Shown piece after piece: positions 1-6,665 of a stretch of DNA of 13,206 nt. The stretch comes from an uncultured Prevotella sp. (GTDB lineage Bacteria > Bacteroidota > Bacteroidia > Bacteroidales > Bacteroidaceae). The notes below the pieces were generated by a model. It had not been told where the DNA came from. It saw only the letters and a program-made list of their open reading frames with translations, and searched no databases. Location of the stretch: NCBI GenBank assembly GCA_900769055.1, contig CAAGFF010000115.1:1-13206 (forward strand), given 5' to 3'. Each line of letters begins with the position of its first letter. Position 1 is the stretch's first letter. Made by a program: the position numbers and the translations under genes.

Positions 1-591
1 GTCGGAACTAAGAGGGAAGTTCTCATATACTGCCCCTATCGTCAACGACACCGATGGGAAGTCGCGCGATGTGATTCTCATTCCCATCGCCTCCTCCACT
101 CCGCCGAGCCGCTCAGCCAGGTCACGGCTCACGACGCAGTAGAACGGTTGCGAGAGAGCCTTCTTTGCGTCACCAGCAATAATAGTCTGTGGAAAAACGT
201 CAAACAGGCAACTGTCCACAACCCTGCATCGCTCCATTATCCGCTTGTCGCCGACAGCGATAAACTGCCCCTTGCCAAGCAGTTCGCGCCAGCGTGTCGC
301 CGCCTCCACCTGCGGACAGTATTTCCTCAGTCCCATCGCCGTGGCACCTGACGTAAATCGGCTCGTGCCCTCCTGACCGTTAATCATATAAGACATATAG
401 ACCCTGTAAGTCCGCTCATGCCCCTCAAACCAAGTGTCGTAGTTCTGTTCATACCACACCTCGGCAATCATCACCGACCCGAGTGACAAGCCCACGGCGA
501 GGCACAATATCTTAACGATGTTATGCTGCCCTCGCCGCCCTAAACCTTTTATTGCCTTTATTATTTCATTCATTGTTAAATCTTTAATCAT
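1..591 (-). CDS. FtsX/MacB-type ABC transporter permease, N-terminal part (runs off window)
   Basis: I translated this open frame by hand from the ATG at 591 down to base 1: 197 codons without a stop, continuing past the window edge. A hydrophobic segment at residues 26-46 (start IVKILCLAVGLSLG) is the first membrane helix. It is followed by a periplasmic stretch with the MacB_PCD-like pattern around residues 130-163 (FDVFPQTIIAGDAKKALSQP, then VVSRDLAERLGG). In this family the permease pairs with an ATPase and converts ATP use into movement of a periplasmic adaptor and TolC-type exit duct, rather than transporting through its own membrane core. It lies 68 bp downstream of the hlyD-like gene on the same strand, so it is probably its partner. 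An in-frame ATG at 573 is an alternative start; neither has a convincing Shine-Dalgarno. Substrate unknown: antibiotic, peptide or lipoprotein export are all possible. Confidence 0.85.
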   Translation of the reverse strand, partial: MIKDLTMNEIIKAIKGLGRRGQHNIVKILCLAVGLSLGSVMIAEVWYEQNYDTWFEGHERTYRVYMSYMINGQEGTSRFTSGATAMGLRKYCPQVEAATRWRELLGKGQFIAVGDKRIMERCRVVDSCLFDVFPQTIIAGDAKKALSQPFYCVVSRDLAERLGGVEEAMGMRITSRDFPSVSLTIGAVYENFPLSSD

Positions 592-632
592 AATCTATTT
601 CATGAATGTCATCGCGTATGATATCGCGCAGC

Positions 633-664
633 CATTCTTCATTCTTCATTCTTCACTCTTCATT
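633..664. repeat. Heptamer microsatellite (CATTCTT)n at the 3' end of hlyD
   Basis: Three exact CATTCTT units (633-653), one variant CACTCTT (654-660) and a partial CATT. The repeat fills the hlyD-permease spacer and covers the hlyD stop codon (TGA, complement of 660-662). Slippage here would alter spacer length, or the last hlyD codons if the break fell at the stop. Confidence 0.8.
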
Positions 665-1913
665 TAATTACCAGCACCTCATTATCCTTAAATGCCTCAT
701 ATCCACTGACGATAACCTTCTCCCCAGGCTCCAGTCCTTCGAGCACCTCGTAGTACTGCGGGTTCTGACGGCCTATGCGGATGTTGCGGCGGTATGCCTT
801 GTTGCCATCAGAGTCGAGGACAAAGATCCAGTTGCCGCCTGTGACGGAATAGAATGTTCCCTTAGGTATCAATACCGCTTGCTTCGACTCGCCAAGCTGG
901 AGGTCGATGTAATATGTTTGACCAGTGCGGATGTTCTTCGGACGCTCGCCGGTGAAAATGAAATCAATCTTAAAGCGGCCCTCTTTTACTTCGGGATATA
1001 CCTTCCTTACACAGAGAGTATAGCTCTTGCCGCCTTGAGTGAATGTGGCGGTAAGGCCTTGATGCACTCGGTCGATATAGTGCTCATCAACTTGGGCACG
1101 AACCTTATAATCTGACAGGTCATTGATGACTCCTATCTTCTGTCCTGCGCCAATGCTCTGTCCTAACTCCACATCGAGCAATCCCACCTCACCGTCAGTC
1201 TGTGCCTTTACTTCAAGTCTCTCCTTGCGTTCGCGCACGAGAATCACGTTCTTCTGCATGGCGGCAAGGTTGTCGCCCATCTGATCCACCTGCGACTGGC
1301 GAAGCTGGGCATCCTTCTTCAGTTTCTGCTTCACGAGCGACAGTTTCTTCGACGATAGTTCATAGTCCTCCTTCGCCTTGAGATAATCCTCGCGGCTTAC
1401 GAGTCTTTCCTTGTATAGCTTTTCCTGATGTTCCCATGCGCGACGCTTGGTGATCACATCCTGAGCCAGTTGCGCCTCCTCGCTCTCGTTGGCGAGCTTG
1501 TCCTGTTCCATTGTTATATGCGTGTTGCGCAGCATGTTCTGCTTCTCGGCGAGTTCACTCTCCGCCTGCAGAATCTCAAGGTCGAGGTTAGTATTAGAAA
1601 GTCGCACGAGCACGTCGCCCTTCCTCACCTTCGCACCTTCCTCCACAACACGCTCCACCACAATGCCACCCTCCTCAGGCGACACCTGCACCACCTGTAT
1701 CGGCACCACCTGACCATCCACCGACACATAGTCGTTGAATTCCTTCTTCTCGACATTGCCGATACTCAGTCCTCTTCGCTCCACCTTCAATGTAGAGGCG
1801 AAATTACCCGTGGCAAGCCACACGAGCACAGCCACAATCACAGTGCCACCGCCAATCCAAGGCCAGTATTTCTTAGGCACCCAATACTTTTTCTTCTCAA
1901 TCTTTATGTCCAT
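660..1913 (-). CDS. HlyD/MacA-family periplasmic adaptor (membrane fusion protein)
   Basis: A 417-aa protein, normal length for the family. It bridges an inner-membrane ABC permease and an outer-membrane TolC-type channel. A short basic cytoplasmic tail precedes one membrane helix at about 19-36 (WIGGGTVIVAVLVWLATG). The first half of a biotinyl-lipoyl domain is at about 76-107 (SPEEGGIVVERVVEEGAKVR), then a long charged alpha-helical hairpin at about 108-235, rich in E, K, Q and L, which should contact the TolC tip. The second lipoyl half is at about 236-262 (TDGEVGLLDVELGQSIGAGQ), followed by a beta-barrel and a membrane-proximal domain (LEPGEKVIVSGYEAF near the C-terminus). It sits between tolC and the permease on one strand, as expected for a tripartite exporter operon. 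The ATG at 1913 gives the basic N-tail directly before the helix. The family is certain; the cargo cannot be read from sequence. Confidence 0.93.
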   Translation of the reverse strand: MDIKIEKKKYWVPKKYWPWIGGGTVIVAVLVWLATGNFASTLKVERRGLSIGNVEKKEFNDYVSVDGQVVPIQVVQVSPEEGGIVVERVVEEGAKVRKGDVLVRLSNTNLDLEILQAESELAEKQNMLRNTHITMEQDKLANESEEAQLAQDVITKRRAWEHQEKLYKERLVSREDYLKAKEDYELSSKKLSLVKQKLKKDAQLRQSQVDQMGDNLAAMQKNVILVRERKERLEVKAQTDGEVGLLDVELGQSIGAGQKIGVINDLSDYKVRAQVDEHYIDRVHQGLTATFTQGGKSYTLCVRKVYPEVKEGRFKIDFIFTGERPKNIRTGQTYYIDLQLGESKQAVLIPKGTFYSVTGGNWIFVLDSDGNKAYRRNIRIGRQNPQYYEVLEGLEPGEKVIVSGYEAFKDNEVLVIK

Positions 1914-1922
1914 AATAATATT

Positions 1923-1959
1923 AGCCTCACCCCCGACCCCTCTCCAAAAGAGAGGGGAG
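1923..1959 (+). repeat. REP-like palindromic repeat, copy 1 (tolC-hlyD spacer)
   Basis: A 37-bp unit that matches the reverse complement of 2046-2082 at 36 of 37 positions by eye. Inside it is a perfect 8-bp hairpin, CCCCTCTC and GAGAGGGG around a CAAAA loop. Read on the plus strand it encodes LTPDPSPKERG. From general knowledge, peptides of this type recur at the ends of annotated Bacteroidota proteins, which suggests a dispersed element. It starts 10 bp upstream of the hlyD start codon. Confidence 0.85.
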
Positions 1960-2016
1960 ATGATATGCTTTAAAGGTGGGTTGTTTAATGATTAATAATT
2001 CTATTATATTCTCAGC

Positions 2017-3405
2017 CTAAATCCCTCCGCGAAAAGAGTAATTACCTCCCCTCTCTTTTGGAGAGGGGCCGGGGGTGAGGCTTCCAGTGGTGAGGCTTTT
2101 TACCAACCTCTTCTTTATCTCCGCCATCAGTCTTGTCTGCAACAGCCTAACACGTGAATCGTGCAATGTCTGCGCCGAAGTATGTAGGTCGAAAGTGGAG
2201 AGCATTCCTTCCTCGTATTTCCTGGTGTTTAGATGGTGGGCTATGGAGTCGCTGGCAACCTTACGCTCCAATAGCGCCACCTCTTTTATATATCCATCGC
2301 GGTCGAGCACGGCCTGTTGGTAGTCGCTGCTGACGTTCAGCTGAGTCTCACGTCGCTCTATCTCAGCCAAGACGATGTTGTTGCGTGCTTTTTTGATTTT
2401 CCTGTATGTGGAGAAGTTGAATAGTGGTATAGACAGTGTGGCATAGATATATTCACCGAGGTTGTCCTTCATCTGGCTGCTGAAGCTTGTTCCAATAGCT
2501 CCGGCGGTCAAGTTCCTGAAGTAGCTTGTGCTTACGCCTCCACCCACGGTAAGAGTAGGCAACAGCTGTCCCCATGCTATCTTGTAGTCAAGGCGTGCTG
2601 CGGCAAGATTGTTTTCTGCTGATAAAAGCCGCTCAGCCGCCAGGCTCCCAAGCCCATGTGCCTCATGATGGAAGGAAGGACCCCCTGTCCCCCGGTGGGG
2701 GGTATAGGCTGCGCCGAGGTCACTGCATAGCTTCACCCTCCACTTGGGGGCAGGGGGACCGCCCATCACCCTTTGCAGTTCCACCATCGCCTTCTCTGTA
2801 GCCGTCCTTTGGTGTTCCAAGCTATATTCATCAGTAGCCACCTGAGCTTCAAGTTGCGCTACGTCGGGATAGCTTTTCTCACCCAGCTCTTCCATGCGCC
2901 TGGTCTTTTCAAGCAGGCATCGGCTGTCATCGAGCTTCTGCTGTGCCAATGCCGTAGCTGCCTCGTTGTACACTGCATCAACATAGCGCTCCATCACTTC
3001 AATGGCTTTCTCATCGAGTGATTGTGCGAGAGCATTGTCGCTTTGCTTGACAGCAAGGCGGGCTTTGCGGAACTCATTCCAAGTACGCATGCCATCGAAT
3101 AGTGTCAAGCTGCTGCTTACCGAATACCCATTGTAGAAAGTCGTTATTGTATTATATGTGTTTGTCTCAGGGTCTACGTTGCGTCCCCAGGAAAACTGTC
3201 CGCTCACGCTTGCCGATACGGTAGGTATAAAACCGCCAGCGGCTGCTCCGCGGTCTTGTCTTGCGTTGTCGGCAGCCACACGGCTTTTTTGTACGGCTGC
3301 GGAGTGCTGCAATGCATAGTCGATGCAGTCGTCCAGCGTCCACACTTTCTGAGCCTTTGATGTTGTTGCCACAAGAAGTAGCATGCCTATAGTCGTAATT
3401 CTCAT
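2017..3405 (-). CDS. TolC-family outer-membrane efflux protein
   Basis: An outer-membrane exit duct that would dock on the adjacent HlyD-like adaptor. I prefer the ATG at 3405 (462 aa) because it starts directly with a signal peptide (MRITTIGMLLLVATTSKAQ) followed by WTLDDCIDYALQHS, the usual first helix of the mature OMF protein. The upstream in-frame ATG at 3450 adds 15 residues with no signal-peptide character. Two OMF repeats are visible: residues about 20-215 and about 255-440 (LSAENNLAAARLDYKIAWGQ then LLPTLTVGGG). Two oddities, numbered from 3405: residues about 216-243 are encoded by a palindromic repeat inserted in frame between the two OMF repeats, and residues 442-462 (SLTPGPSPKERGG onward) are encoded by another repeat, so the natural C-terminus probably lay near residue 440. 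It is first in an operon with hlyD and the permease. Candidate sigma-54 and dyad control sites lie upstream. Confidence 0.92.
   Translation of the reverse strand: MRITTIGMLLLVATTSKAQKVWTLDDCIDYALQHSAAVQKSRVAADNARQDRGAAAGGFIPTVSASVSGQFSWGRNVDPETNTYNTITTFYNGYSVSSSLTLFDGMRTWNEFRKARLAVKQSDNALAQSLDEKAIEVMERYVDAVYNEAATALAQQKLDDSRCLLEKTRRMEELGEKSYPDVAQLEAQVATDEYSLEHQRTATEKAMVELQRVMGGPPAPKWRVKLCSDLGAAYTPHRGTGGPSFHHEAHGLGSLAAERLLSAENNLAAARLDYKIAWGQLLPTLTVGGGVSTSYFRNLTAGAIGTSFSSQMKDNLGEYIYATLSIPLFNFSTYRKIKKARNNIVLAEIERRETQLNVSSDYQQAVLDRDGYIKEVALLERKVASDSIAHHLNTRKYEEGMLSTFDLHTSAQTLHDSRVRLLQTRLMAEIKKRLVKSLTTGSLTPGPSPKERGGNYSFRGGI
2046..2082 (-). repeat. REP-like palindromic repeat, copy 2 (forms the TolC C-terminal tail)
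   Basis: Inverted partner of 1923-1959 (36 of 37 positions), 86 bp away. It lies inside the tolC frame and encodes the terminal SLTPGPSPKERGG stretch. The two copies together could fold as a long hairpin in tolC-hlyD mRNA. Confidence 0.85.
2678..2760. repeat. Palindromic element inserted in frame inside tolC
   Basis: Two 21-bp arms (2678-2698 and 2740-2760) are inverted copies matching at 17 of 21 positions, around a 41-bp centre. The arms are runs of C or G unlike the surrounding coding sequence. In the tolC frame the element encodes GGPPAPKWRVKLCSDLGAAY followed by TPHRGTGGPS, glycine/proline-rich and out of character for an alpha-helical OMF protein. It falls at the linker between the two OMF repeats, where an insertion should be tolerated. 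That it is a mobile, dispersed element is inference. Confidence 0.7.
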
Positions 3406-3484
3406 ATCTCGTTGTATACGTTTACATGCTGTTTCATAAGCTAAAATCATGCCAAAAACGTAAGTTGTTGATTATTAGGATTTA

Positions 3485-3500
3485 GGCAAAACAGACTCCG
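3485..3500 (-). promoter_or_regulatory. Candidate sigma-54 (RpoN) promoter for tolC-hlyD-permease
   Basis: On the minus strand the sequence reads CGGAGTCTGTTTTGCC: GG and GC separated by exactly 10 bp with TTTTGC at the -12 element. The CACG part of the -24 consensus is not matched. Predicted transcription start is near 3474, giving a leader of about 68 nt to the preferred tolC start. No TAnnTTTG box of the primary sigma type is visible just upstream of tolC. Confidence 0.4.
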
Positions 3501-3507
3501 TGAGTAA

Positions 3508-3547
3508 GTGTCCAATAATTAGACATCGGTGCCTAAAAAATGGACAC
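3508..3547 (-). promoter_or_regulatory. Two tandem 19-bp dyads upstream of tolC
   Basis: On the minus strand, GTGTCCATTTTTTAGGCAC (3547-3529) and ATGTCTAATTATTGGACAC (3526-3508) are separated by 2 bp, centres 21 bp apart, i.e. two helical turns. Each is an imperfect palindrome and the two agree at about 13 of 19 positions. The outer arms also form a larger inverted repeat (AGTGTCCA and TGGACACT). This is the expected layout for cooperative dimers of a regulator. They end 8 bp upstream of the candidate -24 element. Confidence 0.5.
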
Positions 3548-3566
3548 TCACTTGTGCGATAATTAG

Positions 3567-3599
3567 AAAGCCACCTTCATCAGTCAATGAAGGCGGCTT
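3567..3599 (-). terminator. Intrinsic terminator of the nag operon
   Basis: A 12-13 bp stem (3568-3580 with 3587-3599) around a 6-nt loop, followed on the minus strand by a weak T-rich tract (TTTCTAATTAT, overlapping the base of the stem). The one imperfect pair is G-U in minus-strand RNA but A-C in plus-strand RNA, supporting minus-strand use. It lies about 58 bp after the stop of the NagB/PIG-L gene. Confidence 0.7.
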
Positions 3600-3656
3600 C
3601 TCAAAAAAATCGGATTGTTGGTGCAAATGAATGGTTGCTTCTGCACCTGAGCATCG

Positions 3657-5645
3657 TTACATTTTGTATTCGACAAAAGCCTCCATAGCCTCATAGCAGG
3701 CGAGACCGAGGTCATCATACAGTTTTGCTGTTGCGCGGTTGCGGTCTTCTGCCCGTTGCCAGAACAGACGCTCGTCGTTGCCGAGGAACGGCGCGCTCTC
3801 CATCTGGCTCTGATGCTTGAGTATGGCGTTGCGTTTCTGCCGAAGTTCCTCTGGGCTCATGGGCACGCACATCTCAATATTCTCAATGTCCCATTCAGCC
3901 CATGCTCCTCGGTACATCCATACGCGGCACTCCCTGAGCCATGGTGCCTGAGCCTGCCGCTCAAGGTCGAGCGCGGCCAGTACGGCATCGGTACACTTGC
4001 GGTGGGTGCCATGAGGATCGGCGAGGTCGCCGGCAACATATATCTGGTGAGGCTTAACGTTGCATATCAGCTGCCGTACAATCTCAACGTCCCTCTCGCC
4101 CATGGGCAACTTCTCTATCTTGCCCGACTCGTAGAACGGCAAGTCGAGGAAATGTACCTTAGAGAGCGGGATGTTGTTGAATGTGCAGGCTGTGCGCGCC
4201 TCGCCCCTTCGTATGAGACCCTTTATGGCCCGTACGTCGGCAGTGTCAATGTCGCCCGCCTTCTTGTTGCGCAGGAATTCCTTTATCTCGCGGTATTTCT
4301 CGTTGATGACCATGTCGGCGCTATCGCCGAAAATCTGATTGAAGCCGTTTATGAAGTGCATGAAGCGTGTCACCTCCTCGTCGTTGACGGCAATGTTGCC
4401 GCTCGTCTCGTAGGCTATGCTCACATCGTGGCCCTGTGTGACGAGCCTTTGGATAGTTCCGCCCATGGAGATGACATCGTCATCGGGATGAGGCGAGAAG
4501 ATGAGCACCCTCTTGGGATATGGCGTTGACCTTTCCGGACGGTAGGTGTCGTCAGCATCAGGTTTGCCGCCAGGCCATCCTGTGATGGTGTGTTGCAGGT
4601 CATTGAATATCTTGATGTTGGCATTGTATGCCGAGCCGTAGAGGGCAAGCAGTTCCGAAAGCCCGTTCTCGTTGTAGTCCTTGTTGGTTAGTTTCAGAAT
4701 TGGCTTTCCTGTCAGCAGGCACAACCATACGAGGGCCGAGCGTACCAGCTTGTCGGTCCACTCGCATGAGCTTACGAGCCACGGATGGACGATGCGGGTG
4801 AGTCTGCTTGCCGCTGGCAGGTCTATGACCACCTCCACATTCTGGTGCGATTGCAGGAACGATGCTGGCAGCGCATCGGTCATCTGCCCCTCGATGGCCC
4901 TGCAGATGATGTCGGCCTTGCTCTCGCCCCATGCCGTGAGGAAAATCTTGCGTGCCTGCAATATGGTCTGTATGCCCATGGTGATGGAGCATGGCGGCAC
5001 AGGTGTCTCGGAGCCGAAGCTCATGGTCATCTCCTCACGCGAGGTGGGGTCGAGGAGTATGACACGCGAAGTGCTCGAAAGTGCGCTTCCCGGCTCGTTT
5101 GTCGCGATGTTGCCAAGACGTCCAATGCCCAGCAGCATGATGTCGATGCCTCCCATGCCCTTTATGCGCTGTTCGTACTGGCGGCAGTATGCCTGCACCT
5201 TGTCTTGCGCTATGGTACTGTCGGGTGTGAATACATTGTTTGGATTGATGTTGACACGGGACAGAAGCTTCTCACGTAGTTGCGCAATGCTGCTGTGCGC
5301 AGCGCCTGGTGTTAGGGGGTAGTATTCGTAGGCGTTGAATACTATGACGTTCTTGAAGCTCAGCCCGTTGTCGTGGTGACGTCTTACAAGTTCGTCGTAG
5401 ACGGGCTTGAGCGAAATTCCAGTACCCAGCCCGAGAATGCAGTTCTGTCCTTTCTCAGCCTTCAGCCTTATTGTTTTCTCAATAGCGTCAGCAATGTGTG
5501 CTGCTCCCTCTTCTACGCAGGTGAACAGTTCGGTAGGCATTTTCTCTGCCCTTGTGATTTCTGATCTTTCAACAGCCGTGCGTGGCCGGTAGAATTGCTC
5601 GGGTATGGTGTTGAGTACTATTTGTGATGATAAGTTTAAGTTCAT
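3657..5645 (-). CDS. NagB-like (degenerate active site) / PIG-L deacetylase fusion protein
   Basis: 662 aa in two domains. Residues about 35-320 are homologous to glucosamine-6-phosphate deaminase but key residues have changed. The catalytic FNMDEY motif reads FNAYEYY (103-109, Asp72 position now Tyr). GIGPDGHIAFNEP reads GIGRLGNIATNEP (173-185, Asp141 to Leu, His143 to Asn; the NEP glutamate is kept). The phosphate loop TGSSP reads TGISL (75-79). Residues about 378-655 are a PIG-L/LmbE domain with the metal motif PHPDDD (385-390) and a second motif DPHGTHR (543-549), both intact. PIG-L enzymes hydrolyse N-acetyl groups on amino sugars. Proteins of this fused form are usually annotated as glucosamine-6-phosphate deaminase in Bacteroidota; the sequence argues against deaminase activity. 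Inference: a deacetylase whose NagB-like part binds or senses an amino-sugar phosphate, feeding the canonical NagB encoded 16 bp upstream in the same operon. No nagA is visible in the window. Confidence 0.9.
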   Translation of the reverse strand: MNLNLSSQIVLNTIPEQFYRPRTAVERSEITRAEKMPTELFTCVEEGAAHIADAIEKTIRLKAEKGQNCILGLGTGISLKPVYDELVRRHHDNGLSFKNVIVFNAYEYYPLTPGAAHSSIAQLREKLLSRVNINPNNVFTPDSTIAQDKVQAYCRQYEQRIKGMGGIDIMLLGIGRLGNIATNEPGSALSSTSRVILLDPTSREEMTMSFGSETPVPPCSITMGIQTILQARKIFLTAWGESKADIICRAIEGQMTDALPASFLQSHQNVEVVIDLPAASRLTRIVHPWLVSSCEWTDKLVRSALVWLCLLTGKPILKLTNKDYNENGLSELLALYGSAYNANIKIFNDLQHTITGWPGGKPDADDTYRPERSTPYPKRVLIFSPHPDDDVISMGGTIQRLVTQGHDVSIAYETSGNIAVNDEEVTRFMHFINGFNQIFGDSADMVINEKYREIKEFLRNKKAGDIDTADVRAIKGLIRRGEARTACTFNNIPLSKVHFLDLPFYESGKIEKLPMGERDVEIVRQLICNVKPHQIYVAGDLADPHGTHRKCTDAVLAALDLERQAQAPWLRECRVWMYRGAWAEWDIENIEMCVPMSPEELRQKRNAILKHQSQMESAPFLGNDERLFWQRAEDRNRATAKLYDDLGLACYEAMEAFVEYKM

Positions 5646-5661
5646 GTTATTGTCTTTAAAC

Positions 5662-6447
5662 CTATTTTCCTTCGATGTCCTTGAAGTATCTGTATGTTCC
5701 TACTCTCAATTCCTCGCAGGCCGCCTCGTCTGCAACGATTATTGCGTGTTGATGATTCTGTACGGCACTGACAGTCCACATCTGGGTTATTGGCCCTTCC
5801 ACAGCTGCTTGTAGTGCGCGTGCCTTGTGGTGTCCGTTTACAAGTATCATCACCTCGCGCGCATCCATAACCGTTGCCACACCTACGGTCAGTGCCTGGC
5901 GTGGCACCTTGGTGAGGTCGTTGTCGAAGAATCGGCTGTTGGCGATGATGGTGTCTGTGGTGAGCGATTTAATACGGGTGCGTGAGGCTAAAGAGCTTCC
6001 TGGCTCATTGAAGGCTATATGGCCGTCAGGACCTATTCCGCCAATGAAGAGGTCTATGCCTCCAGCCTTTCTGATGGCATCCTCGTATGCCGCACATTCT
6101 GTCTCCAGGTCATTGGCATTGCCGTTGAGTATATGGATGTTTTGTTGCGGGCAGTCTATGTGGTCGAAAAGGTTGCGCTTCATAAACGAGTGGTAGCTTT
6201 CAGGGTGCTCTTCGGGAATGCCCACATACTCGTCCATGTTGAATGTGATGACATTGCGGAAGCTTACCCTTCCCTGCCTGTATGCCTCGACAAGGTTGGC
6301 GTACATGCCCTCGGGTGACGAGCCTGTAGGTAGTCCGAGAACGAAAGGATGTTCTGCCGTGGGTTGTGCGCTGTTAATGCGTTCAATGACATGCTCAGCT
6401 GCCCATGCTGACAGCTGCTGATAGTCGGGTTCGATAATAAGTCTCAT
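5662..6447 (-). CDS. nagB: Glucosamine-6-phosphate deaminase
   Basis: Cytoplasmic enzyme converting glucosamine 6-phosphate to fructose 6-phosphate and ammonia, bringing GlcNAc, chitin or mucin amino sugars into glycolysis. 261 aa, collinear with the E. coli enzyme. Phosphate loop GLPTGSSP at 38-45; catalytic Asp72 in FNMDEYVG; Asp141, His143 and Glu148 in GIGPDGHIAFNEPG. The residues forming the allosteric GlcNAc-6-phosphate site in E. coli (Ser152, Arg158, Lys160, Tyr254) are also present at matching numbers, so allosteric activation is plausible. First gene of a two-gene operon with the NagB-like/PIG-L fusion. The ATG at 6447 gives the standard N-terminus MRLIIEPDY. Two minus-strand promoters and a possible attenuator lie in the upstream spacer. 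Confidence 0.97.
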   Translation of the reverse strand: MRLIIEPDYQQLSAWAAEHVIERINSAQPTAEHPFVLGLPTGSSPEGMYANLVEAYRQGRVSFRNVITFNMDEYVGIPEEHPESYHSFMKRNLFDHIDCPQQNIHILNGNANDLETECAAYEDAIRKAGGIDLFIGGIGPDGHIAFNEPGSSLASRTRIKSLTTDTIIANSRFFDNDLTKVPRQALTVGVATVMDAREVMILVNGHHKARALQAAVEGPITQMWTVSAVQNHQHAIIVADEAACEELRVGTYRYFKDIEGK

Positions 6448-6450
6448 GCT

Positions 6451-6506
6451 TTTATAGTTTAATGTTGTATAGTTTATAGTTTAAAGTTTAAAGTTTAATG
6501 TGGGAT
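6451..6506 (-). repeat. Inverted copy of the 43-bp repeat, upstream of nagB
   Basis: 6464-6506 reads as the reverse complement of the 43-bp unit found four times at 6915-7082, differing by only a few bases (TAAAG where the unit has TAATG). 6451-6463 looks like part of a second unit. Both are made of degenerate heptamers such as TATAGTT and TAAAGTT. It lies in the nagB 5' leader. Confidence 0.75.
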
Positions 6507-6570
6507 GTTTTATTGTTTATGGTGTTTAAGTTTTGAATGTTCAATTGACGTGTCAACTAATATACTATTA

Positions 6571-6618
6571 ACTCGTCTACTCGTCTACTTGTTTACTTGT
6601 CTTCTCGTCTACTTGTGT
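6571..6618. repeat. Octamer array, six units of ACTYGTYT type
   Basis: Six consecutive 8-bp units: ACTCGTCT, ACTCGTCT, ACTTGTTT, ACTTGTCT, TCTCGTCT, ACTTGTGT. The same family recurs at 12073-12108. It lies just downstream of a minus-strand -7 box, so its length would change the nagB leader. Confidence 0.85.
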
Positions 6619-6621
6619 TTG

Positions 6622-6652
6622 CAAAGATACAAAAAAAATTGTCCCGATATCA
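6622..6652 (-). promoter_or_regulatory. Candidate proximal nagB promoter
   Basis: Minus-strand TATCTTTG (6629-6622) matches the Bacteroidetes -7 box TAnnTTTG. The expected -33 position (about 6649-6652) has only a weak match (TGAT) and falls inside the palindrome 6637-6665, so a repressor bound there would block it. Predicted start near 6614, leader about 165 nt. Confidence 0.45.
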
Positions 6653-6665
6653 CATCGGAACAATT
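6631..6665 (-). terminator. Hairpin with U-tract: intrinsic terminator/attenuator, or nag operator
   Basis: Arms 6637-6648 and 6654-6665 around a 5-nt loop. In minus-strand RNA all 12 pairs form (one is G-U) and the stem is followed by a U run (complement of 6631-6638). In plus-strand RNA the same pair is a C-A mismatch, so the structure is optimised for the minus strand. It lies about 80-110 nt downstream of the promoter at 6755-6786. As DNA it is also a 25-bp palindrome overlapping the proximal promoter's -33 region. Confidence 0.6.

Noticed and set aside
148..351. 67-aa plus-strand open frame at the left edge
   Set aside because: It lies wholly opposite the permease frame, which has a clear membrane helix and MacB-like pattern.
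3406..3450. Upstream tolC start at 3450
   Set aside because: It would add MILAYETACKRIQRD before a well-formed signal peptide, so the ATG at 3405 is a better start; 3450 cannot be fully excluded.
3657..5645. Artificial fusion or lost stop between nagB-like and PIG-L genes
   Set aside because: The frame is continuous with a plausible linker at about 350-375, and this fused form is known in Bacteroidota, so it is not a sequencing error.
6637..6665. Bidirectional terminator for two convergent genes
   Set aside because: No plus-strand gene ends upstream of it, and the pairing is complete only in minus-strand RNA, so it was assigned to the minus strand.
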